This document shows positions 16,994-24,473 of a stretch of DNA of 24,473 bases, piece by piece. Source of the stretch: CAZASK01 sp964487845 (lineage in GTDB: Bacteria; Chlamydiota; Chlamydiia; Chlamydiales; FEN-1388). The stretch is taken from the NCBI GenBank assembly GCA_964487845.1, contig CAZASK010000022.1, positions 1 through 24,473 of the forward strand, given 5' to 3'. Made by a program: the position numbers and the translations under genes. Positions within the stretch are counted from its first letter, which is position 1. Each line of letters begins with the position of its first letter. The notes under the pieces were generated by a model. It was not told where the DNA came from. It was given only the letters and a program-made list of their open reading frames with translations, and did no database searches.

Positions 16994-17023
16994 TTGCACA
17001 CTGTTATGTGAAGGTTGTGTAAT
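16994..17023 (+). promoter_or_regulatory. Putative promoter of the repeat protein at 17057
   Basis: TTGCAC (16994-16999), an 18-base spacer and TGTAAT (17018-17023, five of six matches to TATAAT) would start transcription near 17030. This lies downstream of the alternative ATG at 17015, supporting 17057 as the real start. The 106-base gap also contains a weak 6-bp stem (TTGTGT/ACACAA, 16951-16971) just after yggS. Consensus inspection only. Confidence 0.35.
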
Positions 17024-17056
17024 TACAGAAATTCGGAGTTAAATGAGGAGCAAAAT

Positions 17057-17620
17057 ATGTTTTCTATGATGAAAAATTGTCTCAGTAAATGTGTGATGGC
17101 GGTCGTGTGTTTTTCTATAGTCAGCTTAAGCTGTATCTATGCTGATATACAATGGCCGCAGGTAAGAATTGATGCGAATGGAAATCAAATTGCGATATGG
17201 GATACTGAAGATGTATACACTCGATTCATTCAAGTATCGACAAAACCACTCAATGGAGATTGGTCAGCTCCAACTACCATTTCTACTCCGAACGTATATT
17301 CGTACTATCCATTTATTGAGATGAATAAGCGAGGAGACTGTCTAATAGCGTGGTTAGTCATCGACCCTCTATGGGGAATAACAGCAGTAGTGGGATCTAC
17401 AAAAGCACATGATAGCTCTACATGGTCTACGCCGCAAATGCTGTCAAGTGGCTATGAGCTTGTTGATCAAGAGCTATCTCTTACGATCAATGATGCGGGA
17501 GAAGTTGGAGTAGGTTGGAAGACATATAACTTATATACGGGACAGAACTACGGTGTATGTCGTCTAGGAAGTATAGAGTCTGGATGGGATGCTGAGAACC
17601 AAATTTCTGATCTTTATTAG
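17057..17620 (+). CDS. Secreted protein with three beta-propeller-like repeats
   Basis: A 187-residue exported protein. GAGGAG lies 6 bases before the ATG at 17057; an upstream in-frame ATG at 17015 lacks such a site. A signal peptide of about 30 residues ends after IYA. The mature part consists of three repeats of about 45-50 residues. Each has a pattern like D/N-x-G-x-x-x-x-x-W near its start, an STK-like middle in the first two, and W-S-x-P or a similar W-containing end (for example DWSAPTTIS, TWSTPQMLSS, GWDAENQIS). These look like beta-propeller blades (BNR/sialidase or WD-like), but three blades cannot close a propeller, so the protein may oligomerise or be a shortened family member. 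Function is unknown. Confidence 0.75.
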   Translation: MFSMMKNCLSKCVMAVVCFSIVSLSCIYADIQWPQVRIDANGNQIAIWDTEDVYTRFIQVSTKPLNGDWSAPTTISTPNVYSYYPFIEMNKRGDCLIAWLVIDPLWGITAVVGSTKAHDSSTWSTPQMLSSGYELVDQELSLTINDAGEVGVGWKTYNLYTGQNYGVCRLGSIESGWDAENQISDLY

Positions 17621-17630
17621 TATGTTTGCT

Positions 17631-17666
17631 TTCTGCCACTTCTTAGGATGGAAAGAGGTGGTAGAA
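17631..17666 (+). terminator. Strong stem-loop after the repeat protein
   Basis: Bases 17631-17644 can pair with 17653-17666 as a 14-bp stem including two G-U pairs, closing an 8-base loop. The stem starts 10 bases after the stop codon at 17620. No U-tract follows directly (the next T-run is at about 17700), so it may be a non-canonical terminator or an mRNA-stabilising hairpin. Confidence 0.45.
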
Positions 17667-17684
17667 GAATATCTTCATACCTCC

Positions 17685-17713
17685 TTGCATTTAAAACAAT
17701 TTTTTTATAAAAT
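17685..17713 (+). promoter_or_regulatory. Putative promoter of the gene at 17746
   Basis: TTGCAT (17685-17690) and TAAAAT (17708-17713, five of six matches to TATAAT) are separated by 17 bases in a very AT-rich stretch. The start would fall near 17720, giving a leader of about 26 bases with GAGGG before the ATG. Confidence 0.35.
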
Positions 17714-17745
17714 ATTTATTAATATTATTTAAAGATAGAGGGTGC

Positions 17746-18327
17746 ATGTCCTACGTGGGAGCAGAGACAGCTGTCAATTTTCAAGACAAGCAGATATCGC
17801 AAAGCATTGTGATACAAGGAGCATCTCCCTCGGGTCAGGCGGTGAGTTCAAGTTATGGGCAAATCAGGCTTCCTGAAGGAAGGGTGGTTCATGTGCTTCC
17901 ACGTCACGATGCGCGGCCTTCTCAATTTATAAGGCTTCCAGTGGGCTTTTTGTTCGCGTCTACAATTAGCGCTATGCTTCAGTCAAGGCCCAATTTTTCA
18001 CATGCTATAGCACCTCATATTGCACGAGCTTTTAAATTGCGTAATTCGAAAATAGCAGCCGTTGATTGGATTCAAGGCAGGCAGCCACAGGATCAGTCTG
18101 GAAAGCAGCGTAATAATGGCAAAAAGCAGAAAAAGAAAAAGAAGGCAACATCACGCGATGTGTCTGATATCTTCAACGATGCGCTTTTCCATGAGGCTAT
18201 TCAGTCGTTTCTTGAAAGAGAAACGAATAGCGAACATCATATCCTACACAAACAAGACGAGCACCCCACTGCTGAGGTGCCACGTATACAATCCATATTT
18301 ACAGCTACTGACAAGACTCGCACGTAG
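17746..18327 (+). CDS. Unknown protein with lysine-rich patch
   Basis: I do not recognise this 193-residue protein. It has no signal peptide or convincing transmembrane segment; residues 64-79 are moderately hydrophobic. The N-terminal 40 residues are Ser/Gln-rich, as in many type III substrates. A dense basic run, K126-K133 with a single Q, resembles a nuclear localisation signal or a nucleic-acid contact. After it come a short helix-prone region (138-160) and a His/Glu-rich tail. GAGGG precedes the ATG and a plausible promoter lies upstream. Its 3' end overlaps the convergent nrdA by 23 bases. Coding status is supported by the ribosome site and position; function cannot be assigned. Confidence 0.7.
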   Translation: MSYVGAETAVNFQDKQISQSIVIQGASPSGQAVSSSYGQIRLPEGRVVHVLPRHDARPSQFIRLPVGFLFASTISAMLQSRPNFSHAIAPHIARAFKLRNSKIAAVDWIQGRQPQDQSGKQRNNGKKQKKKKKATSRDVSDIFNDALFHEAIQSFLERETNSEHHILHKQDEHPTAEVPRIQSIFTATDKTRT

Positions 18328-21300
18328 GGTCAAGCAGTGAGCAAGCTTTTGGAGCTTGTTTGAGCGTGACATCTTGTAGTTCTTGTGTTTTTCGCTTGAT
18401 ATCCAAAGATGCATCTTCGATATCAGTAACCGATTTATTCTTGAGATAGTAGGTGGTTTTGAGCCCCATCTTCCATGCCTGCAGATAAATCTTCGACATC
18501 ATTTTCTCATCAGCCTTGTCTAGGAATAGATTACATGACTGCGCCTGATCAATCCACTTTTGTCTGCGTGCGGTTGCCTTGATCATCAAAATCGGATCTA
18601 CCTTAAAAGCAGTTTTAAATTGTCGCTGAATATGGGCTGGAATTTGCTCCATATTATCGATTTCACCTTTATTGTATTTGAGATCTTCTAAAATCTCTTT
18701 ATTCCACAGTTTTTCTTTCTTGAGGGCCTCTACCAGTAGGGGAGTGATGCTTATAAATTCACCAGATAAATTCGACTTGCTGTAGATATGTCTATAGTCT
18801 GGTTCAATACAAGCAGAACATCCAAAGATATTTGAGATCGTCGCCGTAGGTGCAATTGCAAGCACATTAGAATTTCTCATTCCGTGCTTTTGAATTTTTT
18901 TACGTAGCTCATCCCATGGCATCTTGCTGCCTTTTGCCACATCTACAGGAACGCCTCGTTCTTGTTCGAGCAATTCCAAAGTGTCAAGCGGCATCAATCC
19001 ACGATCCCACTTTGATCCTTTGAATGTAGAATAGCTGCCCTTTTCTTTGGCAAGCAGAGTCGAAGCTGTATAGGCATGATAGGCGATAAATTCCATGATT
19101 TCATCAGCAAATTCCACCATCTGTTCTGAGTCAAACGGAATGGAAGAAAGATGCAGCGCATCTTGCCATCCCATCAGACCAAGGCCAATAGGACGATGAC
19201 GCAGGTTTGAATTTTCTGCAGGGATGGTAGGGTAGAAGTTAATATCAATTACGTTGTCGAGCATGCGGACTGCGATCTGAATCGTCTTCGCAAGGTCATC
19301 TCGATTGACTGTCCCGTCTGGCAAGATAAAGCTGCTTAAATTGATAGAACCTAAGTTACAGACAAAATGTTCATCATCAGAGTCATTTAAAATGATCTCC
19401 GTGCAAAGATTTGAATTATGAACCACGCCTACATGATCTTGTGGAGATCGGATGTTTGATGGATCTTTGAAGGTAATCCATGGATGACCTGTTTCATACA
19501 GAGCACTGAGCATCTTTTTCCATAACACAGCGGCACGTACTTTCTTGCCCCAGATCTTTCCTTCTTCGGCGAGTTTTTCATAGCGCTCGTAGACATCTTT
19601 AAACGCAGCTCCATATGTTTCATGGAGTTCTGGGACATCGTTCGATCGAAAGAGCGTCCACTCCTGACCACGTATGGCACGTATGAGGAAGAGATCAGGA
19701 ATCCAGTTTGCGGTGTGCATGTCATGCGTGCGTCTTCGATCATCACCTGTATTTTTACGAAGCTCTAAAAACTCTTCGATGTCATTGTGCCATGTTTCAA
19801 GATAACAGCAGACAACACCACGACGTTTTCCGCCTTGGTTTACAGCGACAGCTGTGTCGTTCATGATTTTGAGGAAGGGGACGATACCCAGGCTTTCTCC
19901 ATTGGTTCCTTTGATATGAGAGCCCATCCCTCGTACAGCGGTAAAGTCAACTCCAAGCCCTCCTGCATATTTCGATAGCTGTGCACAGTTCATATAGGTG
20001 CCAAATATGCCGACAGGATAGGTTCTTCCTTGTTCATCTGCTTTAATTGCGCTAATTTCATCGCCCGTTGTCAAGCCATAGCATGAAGAAAGCTGGGGGC
20101 GCTTTGTCCCTGAGTTAAATAAAGTAGGTGTCGACGAACAAAATTTCTTGCTCGTATACAAATTGTAGAATGTAATAGCAGCTTCTTCCTTTTCCTTTTC
20201 GAGATAGCTTAAGCCTAAAGCAACGCGCATCCACATATATTGAGGTACTTCAATACGTTTTTTCCCTCGCTTATCTACAATGAGGGTATGTGAGTCATGT
20301 GTCTCTTCACGCTCATGGAGTAGGTATCGATCGTAGAGAGTCATGATTCCTAAAAAGTCGAACTTTAAGTCGGCCATTGGGTTTATTTTTTGAGAAATAG
20401 ACTTGAGATCAAATTTTTTGAGTTCCGTGCTCAATAATCCGATTTCAATACCACGGTCAATATAGCGTATAAAACCCTCTTGATGAGCTTTCTTCAGCTT
20501 TGCAATGCCATCTTCGATTTTCCAGTTCAATACCTCTTCGTAAATATATGTGAGGAGAATGCGAGCTGCAAAAAAGCGAAAACCAGGATCGAGTTCAATG
20601 AGTGACCTGGCGTTCATGAGAATAGTAGTCATTTTCTCTTTTTCAGTAAGTCCTACACTCATTGAGATAATGAGTTTTTTCGCAATTTCTTCTCGTGTCA
20701 TGCCTAGATCGAGATCGATCATTGCAAAGTCAATGCGCGCCAGTAAGTTCGCGGTGACAAGCTCTGGTAAAATGACCGTGATCTGCTCTTCTTCGGCCTT
20801 TCGTTGACGAAGTAGGGCTCGCTCTTGTCTGTATACCATATAGCGACGCGCTGTCTCTCGATAGCCCATGTCATTCAATGACTCTTCAATGAGATCTTGA
20901 ATTTCTTCGATTAACACAACCTCACGTCCTGAGTCGACGATGTCATGTATTACTTTTTGCGTTACAAGATGGGCTCTATCGAAAGCAATTTTTTGCTCAG
21001 CCTCTGTGGCTTCATCTTGCTCGCTTTCAATATACTCAGATAAAAATGCTTTGCAGATGGCGTGGAAAATTTTATCTGGATTCCATGGCACTCGTTTGCC
21101 GCTACGTCGTATTACCTCTAACTTCTTTGAGGTAGCACTGCGTCGTTGCTTTTGTGTGCGGAAGAGAAGATACCCTTTTGCTGCAAGAGTTTCGCCCTCT
21201 TCGAGAAGACAGTTTTCAACGATTTCATGCACTTCTTCACTGCTAATAATCTCTCTTTCTAAAGATTGCAGCTTGATGAGGACTCGATTCACTGTGCTTA

Positions 21301-21559
21301 CGACACGAAACTTATTTTCTGCAGAGAAAATTTCATCGCTTCTTTTTTGTCCTCTGGCGAGGCGATCATCGGTGAGGGCAGCTCCAACAGCATTCAACAA
21401 CTTATCTGGAAAGCACTCTAAAATACCTTTTGTACTCTGAATATTCGGCAACTCCTTTGGGATGATCAAATTGCTCTTGAGCTCTCCCCACGGAAGCTGC
21501 GGCTTTAAGGATTTTGGAGTTTCAACGAAAACACGTATATCTTGTACTGTTGGAGCCAT
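18305..21559 (-). CDS. nrdA: Ribonucleoside-diphosphate reductase alpha subunit
   Basis: The catalytic large subunit of aerobic class I ribonucleotide reductase, reducing NDPs to dNDPs. At 1084 residues it is far longer than E. coli NrdA (761) because of the N-terminus. Residues about 147-240 form a recognisable ATP-cone, and residues about 40-137 look like a further degenerate cone. The redox pair is C493 (SSCYG) and C734 (VCNLGS). N717, C719 and E721 (NLCTE) are the active-site triad. Y1037-Y1038 continue the radical path, and the C-terminal CESCQ supplies C1080 and C1083 for re-reduction. Multiple cones are known for chlamydial NrdA. It follows nrdB by 44 bases with its own GAAAGG site. 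Its stop overlaps the convergent gene at 17746-18327. Confidence 0.97.
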   Translation of the reverse strand: MAPTVQDIRVFVETPKSLKPQLPWGELKSNLIIPKELPNIQSTKGILECFPDKLLNAVGAALTDDRLARGQKRSDEIFSAENKFRVVSTVNRVLIKLQSLEREIISSEEVHEIVENCLLEEGETLAAKGYLLFRTQKQRRSATSKKLEVIRRSGKRVPWNPDKIFHAICKAFLSEYIESEQDEATEAEQKIAFDRAHLVTQKVIHDIVDSGREVVLIEEIQDLIEESLNDMGYRETARRYMVYRQERALLRQRKAEEEQITVILPELVTANLLARIDFAMIDLDLGMTREEIAKKLIISMSVGLTEKEKMTTILMNARSLIELDPGFRFFAARILLTYIYEEVLNWKIEDGIAKLKKAHQEGFIRYIDRGIEIGLLSTELKKFDLKSISQKINPMADLKFDFLGIMTLYDRYLLHEREETHDSHTLIVDKRGKKRIEVPQYMWMRVALGLSYLEKEKEEAAITFYNLYTSKKFCSSTPTLFNSGTKRPQLSSCYGLTTGDEISAIKADEQGRTYPVGIFGTYMNCAQLSKYAGGLGVDFTAVRGMGSHIKGTNGESLGIVPFLKIMNDTAVAVNQGGKRRGVVCCYLETWHNDIEEFLELRKNTGDDRRRTHDMHTANWIPDLFLIRAIRGQEWTLFRSNDVPELHETYGAAFKDVYERYEKLAEEGKIWGKKVRAAVLWKKMLSALYETGHPWITFKDPSNIRSPQDHVGVVHNSNLCTEIILNDSDDEHFVCNLGSINLSSFILPDGTVNRDDLAKTIQIAVRMLDNVIDINFYPTIPAENSNLRHRPIGLGLMGWQDALHLSSIPFDSEQMVEFADEIMEFIAYHAYTASTLLAKEKGSYSTFKGSKWDRGLMPLDTLELLEQERGVPVDVAKGSKMPWDELRKKIQKHGMRNSNVLAIAPTATISNIFGCSACIEPDYRHIYSKSNLSGEFISITPLLVEALKKEKLWNKEILEDLKYNKGEIDNMEQIPAHIQRQFKTAFKVDPILMIKATARRQKWIDQAQSCNLFLDKADEKMMSKIYLQAWKMGLKTTYYLKNKSVTDIEDASLDIKRKTQELQDVTLKQAPKACSLLDPTCESCQ

Positions 21560-21603
21560 CTCTTTTGCCTTTCTGGTTAACTTGTCTATTGGTAAGTTTT
21601 TAA

Positions 21604-22731
21604 TTAGACCTCAATTCCTTCAAATAGTTCTTCTTCAGTACGCGCCTCCTGAAGGTTTGACAATTTACCATATTCAGTAACTGTGGTTTCAAAGAAGTTT
21701 TCATTTTTCTTCAAATAAATAATCTCTGCTGACCATGGGAATGGATTATCCATGATAATTTTACCATGCTCATCTGGGAGAGGGTCGAAGCCAAGTGCGA
21801 TCATTCGTCTGTTTGCATTATAGCGCACAAATCGCTTGATTTCTTCTGGAGACAATCCAGCAATAGGCTGTGGAAGGAGATCGTCTACAAATGCAATTTC
21901 TGATTCAATCCCGAGCTTCATAAAGTCAGAAAGCTCTTTTCGGAAAGCGTCATTGAGGATATCTGGATTTTCTTCTAAGAGCGCTAAAAAGAGGCGACGG
22001 CCGAGCTCAATATGGTTGGACTCATCGCGTAGTGTATATCGGAACATCTGTCCTATACCAGGCATCTTACCATTTCTTTGAAGGTGGAGAATCGGCAAGA
22101 ACAAGCCAAAAAACTGCGTTCCTTCCATAATTTGAGTAATGCCGAAGATAGTTTTGGCAAACAGTCTCTTGTTTTCGGTGATAGTTAGATCGACTTCACG
22201 TCTGAGGTGAGGCAGCTCTCGAACGATCGTGTCATTTTTCTTGATGACAGAAGGCAGTGAAAGAAATAGCGCTGACATTTCATGTGGGTTAATGCGAAGT
22301 GATGAAATCATGTAGAGAAGAGACTCTGTGTGGATATTTTCTTCTTGTACATGGCGGCCAACGGCCATCTTCAACTCAGGAGCTGTCAGGTTTTCACGTA
22401 TGATCGTTTGTTGACAGTCGCCCACGATACCTTCTGCGGAGCAAAAATAGCCGATGCCGATGCGGATGATATTTTTTTCGCGGTCATTCAAAAGTCCTTC
22501 GCTGTTCCACTGCTGAATGTCATCATACATGGGCACTTCTTGCGGTAGCCAGTGGTTGGCTTCCATATCTCTGTAGAGATCGTACGCCCACTTGTATTTG
22601 AGCGGCATTACGTTAAATTCTGGGCTGTTGCGTCCATTGATGACACGTTTGGCCTCGAAGGCTTCTTTTGCTTTTGTGGCGTCAAGAAGGAACTTTCTAC
22701 CACCAACTTCATATTCAAACATTTCATTCAT
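21604..22731 (-). CDS. nrdB: Ribonucleotide reductase beta subunit, class Ic (Mn/Fe) type
   Basis: The metallocofactor subunit that starts radical chemistry for NrdA, 375 residues. All six metal ligands are present: E100, E131, H134, E203, E237 and H240, with spacing nearly identical to that of C. trachomatis R2. The radical-site position, four residues after H134, is L138. Standard class Ia/Ib enzymes have Tyr there and C. trachomatis has Phe. The enzyme should therefore be class Ic, using a Mn(IV)/Fe(III) cofactor without a tyrosyl radical. The C-terminal Y354 probably continues electron transfer to NrdA. AAAGGTG precedes the ATG. It is transcribed ahead of nrdA. Class assignment follows from the residues; metal content is inferred. 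Confidence 0.96.
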   Translation of the reverse strand: MNEMFEYEVGGRKFLLDATKAKEAFEAKRVINGRNSPEFNVMPLKYKWAYDLYRDMEANHWLPQEVPMYDDIQQWNSEGLLNDREKNIIRIGIGYFCSAEGIVGDCQQTIIRENLTAPELKMAVGRHVQEENIHTESLLYMISSLRINPHEMSALFLSLPSVIKKNDTIVRELPHLRREVDLTITENKRLFAKTIFGITQIMEGTQFFGLFLPILHLQRNGKMPGIGQMFRYTLRDESNHIELGRRLFLALLEENPDILNDAFRKELSDFMKLGIESEIAFVDDLLPQPIAGLSPEEIKRFVRYNANRRMIALGFDPLPDEHGKIIMDNPFPWSAEIIYLKKNENFFETTVTEYGKLSNLQEARTEEELFEGIEV

Positions 22732-22847
22732 AGAACACCTTTACTTTATGTGATTGTTGCAGATCTTAGCATATCGATTTCATTTTTTGCTAAATGAGAA
22801 AAATATATGTGTACTGCATTGAAAATCAGTTACTTACGATCACTATT

Positions 22848-24278
22848 TTACTTAGCTTTTCTTTGCTCGAATGCGGAAATGAAAAAGAGCACGAATAGGG
22901 CAAGTGGGAATCCTATAATCATCGATGGAATCGGCTCAAGAATGTGGTGTGTGTATAAAAATGAATTGATAGTAGGCCAGGTCATAGAAAACAGGCATCC
23001 CGTACAGATAGACCAAAAAGCACCTTTGTGGGTGAGTTTTTTAGCGTAGAGAGATCCTAAAATAACAGGAGCAAAAGAGGTTCCTAAGCCGGACCATGCA
23101 AAGTATACGGTATCCATGATAGTGCTGCTTCTTGAAAGGGCGATGAGAAATGCTAAGAAGGCGATGGCTGCCGCTGCTGTTCGAAAGGCGATGATGGCCT
23201 GTTTTTCAGTCCAATTTTTCTTAAATTGCTTAAAAATGTCTTCAGAGACTACTGACGAAGCTACTAAGAGCTGTGAATCCATCGTAGACACGGTGGCAGC
23301 AAGGAGGCCGCACAAAACAAAGCCACCAGCTAAAGGATGAAAAAGATCCTTTACTAAAGAGATGAAAATTAATTCAGGATTCACTACTTCAATAGAAAAA
23401 TAGGCAAGGGCTACTAAGCCTACACTGCTTGCAGCTGCAAGTGCCAATATTTGCCAGGCAACGCCCAGATATTTTGATTTTACTAGATTTTTTGCATTGT
23501 CGATGCCCATAAATTTCGTGATGATGTGCGGCATTCCAAAGTAGCCGAATCCCCAGGCAAAAAGGGTATAGAAAATCTCTTTATAAGAGGTTGTATCACC
23601 GAGCAGTTGGAGCGAGATGTGTGCCTGCTGAGCCTTTGCTGCGATGGCGCTTATGCCATCGATTCGGGTATATGCAACTGCAGGAACGATAAGAATGGTG
23701 AGGAGCAAAAATATCGCTTGAAAGAGGTCTACCCAGGCGACGCTGACGAAGCCCCCTATAAAGATATAGCCTACCATCGCAACAGCAGCTACAAAAGTGC
23801 TGATGGTATAGTTAAGTCCAAAGAGTGAGTCTAGAAGAAGGCCGATTGAAATCAATCCGGCGGCTACATAGTAGGTAAGGAAAAAGACACAGGCGATGGT
23901 TGAGATGATTCGAATGGATCCTTTGTTGTCGTCAAATCGCTTTGCAAGATAGCTTGGCATCGTATTACAGTTGAGGTATTCCGTTTGCTCTCTAAAACGT
24001 GGAGCGACAAAATGCCAGCAGCAGAACATACCGAGAATTAAGGAAATGCTGAGCCAAAGCTGAGGAATACCTCCTACGTAGATGGACATAGGAATCGACA
24101 TAAATAGCCAGCTGCTCATATCTCCTGCTTGGGCGGACAAGGCGGTGACCCAGAAATTGAGTTTTCTACCGCCTAAGACCATATCCGCGCTGGTGGCGTT
24201 TTTTTTGCGAACACTGATGCCAACTGCAAACAAGATGGTGAAATAAATGCTAAAAGCAACCCAGTAAAAATAATGCAT
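22848..24278 (-). CDS. Sodium/solute symporter, PutP-like
   Basis: An inner-membrane transporter of the SSS family with about 13 transmembrane helices, importing proline or a similar solute with Na+. Signatures are LGGRKLNFWVTALSAQAGDMSSW near the N-terminus, matching the PutP helix-2 sodium-site region, an ISTIACVFFLTYYVAAGL segment, and AATVSTMDSQLLVASS in the helix-8 sodium site. The start at 24278 (476 residues) places the first helix about nine residues in, as in PutP. A longer in-frame ATG at 24332 would add 18 unlikely residues and make the transcript almost leaderless. Neither has a good Shine-Dalgarno. Proline is the best guess from similarity, but other SSS substrates (pantothenate, amino acids) cannot be excluded. 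Confidence 0.9.
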   Translation of the reverse strand: MHYFYWVAFSIYFTILFAVGISVRKKNATSADMVLGGRKLNFWVTALSAQAGDMSSWLFMSIPMSIYVGGIPQLWLSISLILGMFCCWHFVAPRFREQTEYLNCNTMPSYLAKRFDDNKGSIRIISTIACVFFLTYYVAAGLISIGLLLDSLFGLNYTISTFVAAVAMVGYIFIGGFVSVAWVDLFQAIFLLLTILIVPAVAYTRIDGISAIAAKAQQAHISLQLLGDTTSYKEIFYTLFAWGFGYFGMPHIITKFMGIDNAKNLVKSKYLGVAWQILALAAASSVGLVALAYFSIEVVNPELIFISLVKDLFHPLAGGFVLCGLLAATVSTMDSQLLVASSVVSEDIFKQFKKNWTEKQAIIAFRTAAAAIAFLAFLIALSRSSTIMDTVYFAWSGLGTSFAPVILGSLYAKKLTHKGAFWSICTGCLFSMTWPTINSFLYTHHILEPIPSMIIGFPLALFVLFFISAFEQRKAK

Positions 24279-24343
24279 AATCTGAGAGAGTGTATCATGG
24301 AAGAGGGATTCTCTACAACTCAAGATATGCATTTACATCGCAC

Positions 24344-24373
24344 AATATAATAGTAACGGGCAATTTAGGTAAA
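24344..24373 (-). promoter_or_regulatory. Putative symporter promoter with -35 inside the repeat
   Basis: On the minus strand TTTACC (24368-24373, four of six matches) lies 18 bases before TATATT (24344-24349, five of six). The -35 box is within the 54-bp inverted repeat and the -10 box just outside it. Start would be near 24337, compatible with translation from 24278. Consensus match only. Confidence 0.3.
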
Positions 24374-24409
24374 GATTGACCCCCTAACAAGGAAACATAA
24401 TTGTCCGGG
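24356..24409. repeat. Right arm of the 54-bp inverted repeat
   Basis: Exact reverse complement of bases 1-54. It is followed by 64 bases (24410-24473) in which I see no gene or recognisable element. No target-site duplication is evident around it. It lies upstream of the symporter gene and may carry that gene's -35 box. Confidence 0.9.
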
Positions 24410-24473
24410 ATCTTAGTATTTCAGCAATTCCCGCCAGTGATTTTTTGCTAGGAGTAAGTAATTTTTTTTCGTA

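Noticed and set aside
17015..17056. Earlier ATG for the repeat protein
   Set aside because: It lacks a Shine-Dalgarno, lies upstream of the likely transcription start and would bury the signal peptide; 17057 has GAGGAG.
18265..18290. Stem-loop downstream of the nrdA stop as a terminator
   Set aside because: Only a 5-bp GCACC/GGTGC stem inside the convergent coding region and no U-tract.
20940..21440. A 166-codon open frame antisense to nrdA
   Set aside because: Ser/Arg/Cys-rich composition typical of a shadow frame, no ribosome site, and fully inside a strongly conserved gene.
22766..22812. Two ATAT-centred sites 32 bases apart before nrdB, resembling paired NrdR boxes
   Set aside because: The spacing fits, but neither site matches the NrdR consensus beyond one half (GTGT end of one site). 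Too weak to annotate.
1..24409. Composite transposon bounded by the inverted repeats
   Set aside because: No transposase is present and most genes between the arms are core functions in operons, so transfer as one unit is unlikely.
1..24473. CRISPR arrays, tRNA or rRNA genes
   Set aside because: No spaced direct repeats or RNA gene signatures were seen, and the intergenic gaps are all under 150 bases.

Overview
The window looks like chromosomal DNA from a Chlamydia-like bacterium (phylum Chlamydiae, environmental or amoeba/arthropod-associated type rather than Chlamydia itself). The clues are a ribonucleotide reductase small subunit of the chlamydial class Ic type, with no tyrosine at the radical site, paired with a large NrdA that has an extended N-terminus; a TamA/TamB outer-membrane pair; an NfeD-NfeD-FloA cluster; and a eukaryotic-type ubiquitin-specific protease, as expected of an intracellular bacterium. 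This assignment is inference: no rRNA or other species-level marker is present. Coding density is very high and no stretch above 150 bases lacks a gene. I saw no tRNA, rRNA, CRISPR array or transposase gene.

Layout. (1) Bases 1-54 are one arm of a perfect 54-bp inverted repeat whose other arm is at 24356-24409. (2) 69-7747, minus strand: an apparent envelope operon read tamA (Omp85 barrel) > tamB (translocation/assembly partner) > PAP2-type membrane phosphatase > M32 metallocarboxypeptidase, with 1- and 4-base overlaps at two of the three junctions. (3) 7779-9005, plus strand: hemL, diverging from tamA across only 31 bases and lacking the usual active-site gating loop. (4) 8962-12627, minus strand: a three-gene cassette read GIY-YIG domain protein > ubiquitin-specific protease > HIT-domain putative lipoprotein. 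The first two overlap by ATGA and the third follows after 17 bases. This is the most unusual part of the window. (5) 12771-16950, plus strand: a membrane-domain operon of long NfeD serine protease, short NfeD, FloA flotillin, a small anchored protein of unknown function, and the PLP homeostasis protein YggS. (6) 17057-18327, plus strand: two orphan genes, a secreted protein with three beta-propeller-like repeats and a protein with a lysine-rich patch. (7) 18305-22731, minus strand: nrdB > nrdA, encoding aerobic ribonucleotide reductase. (8) 22848-24278, minus strand: a PutP-like sodium/solute symporter, followed by the second repeat arm.

Most genes are core bacterial functions (outer-membrane assembly, tetrapyrrole synthesis, membrane microdomains, dNTP synthesis, nutrient uptake). 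The cassette at 8962-12627 and the two orphan genes at 17057-18327 are the accessory part. The cassette's working model is a host-directed or otherwise specialised set of a deubiquitinase, a nuclease-like protein and a surface or periplasmic nucleotide-binding HIT protein. The protein families of the three are supported by motifs; their joint function is inference.
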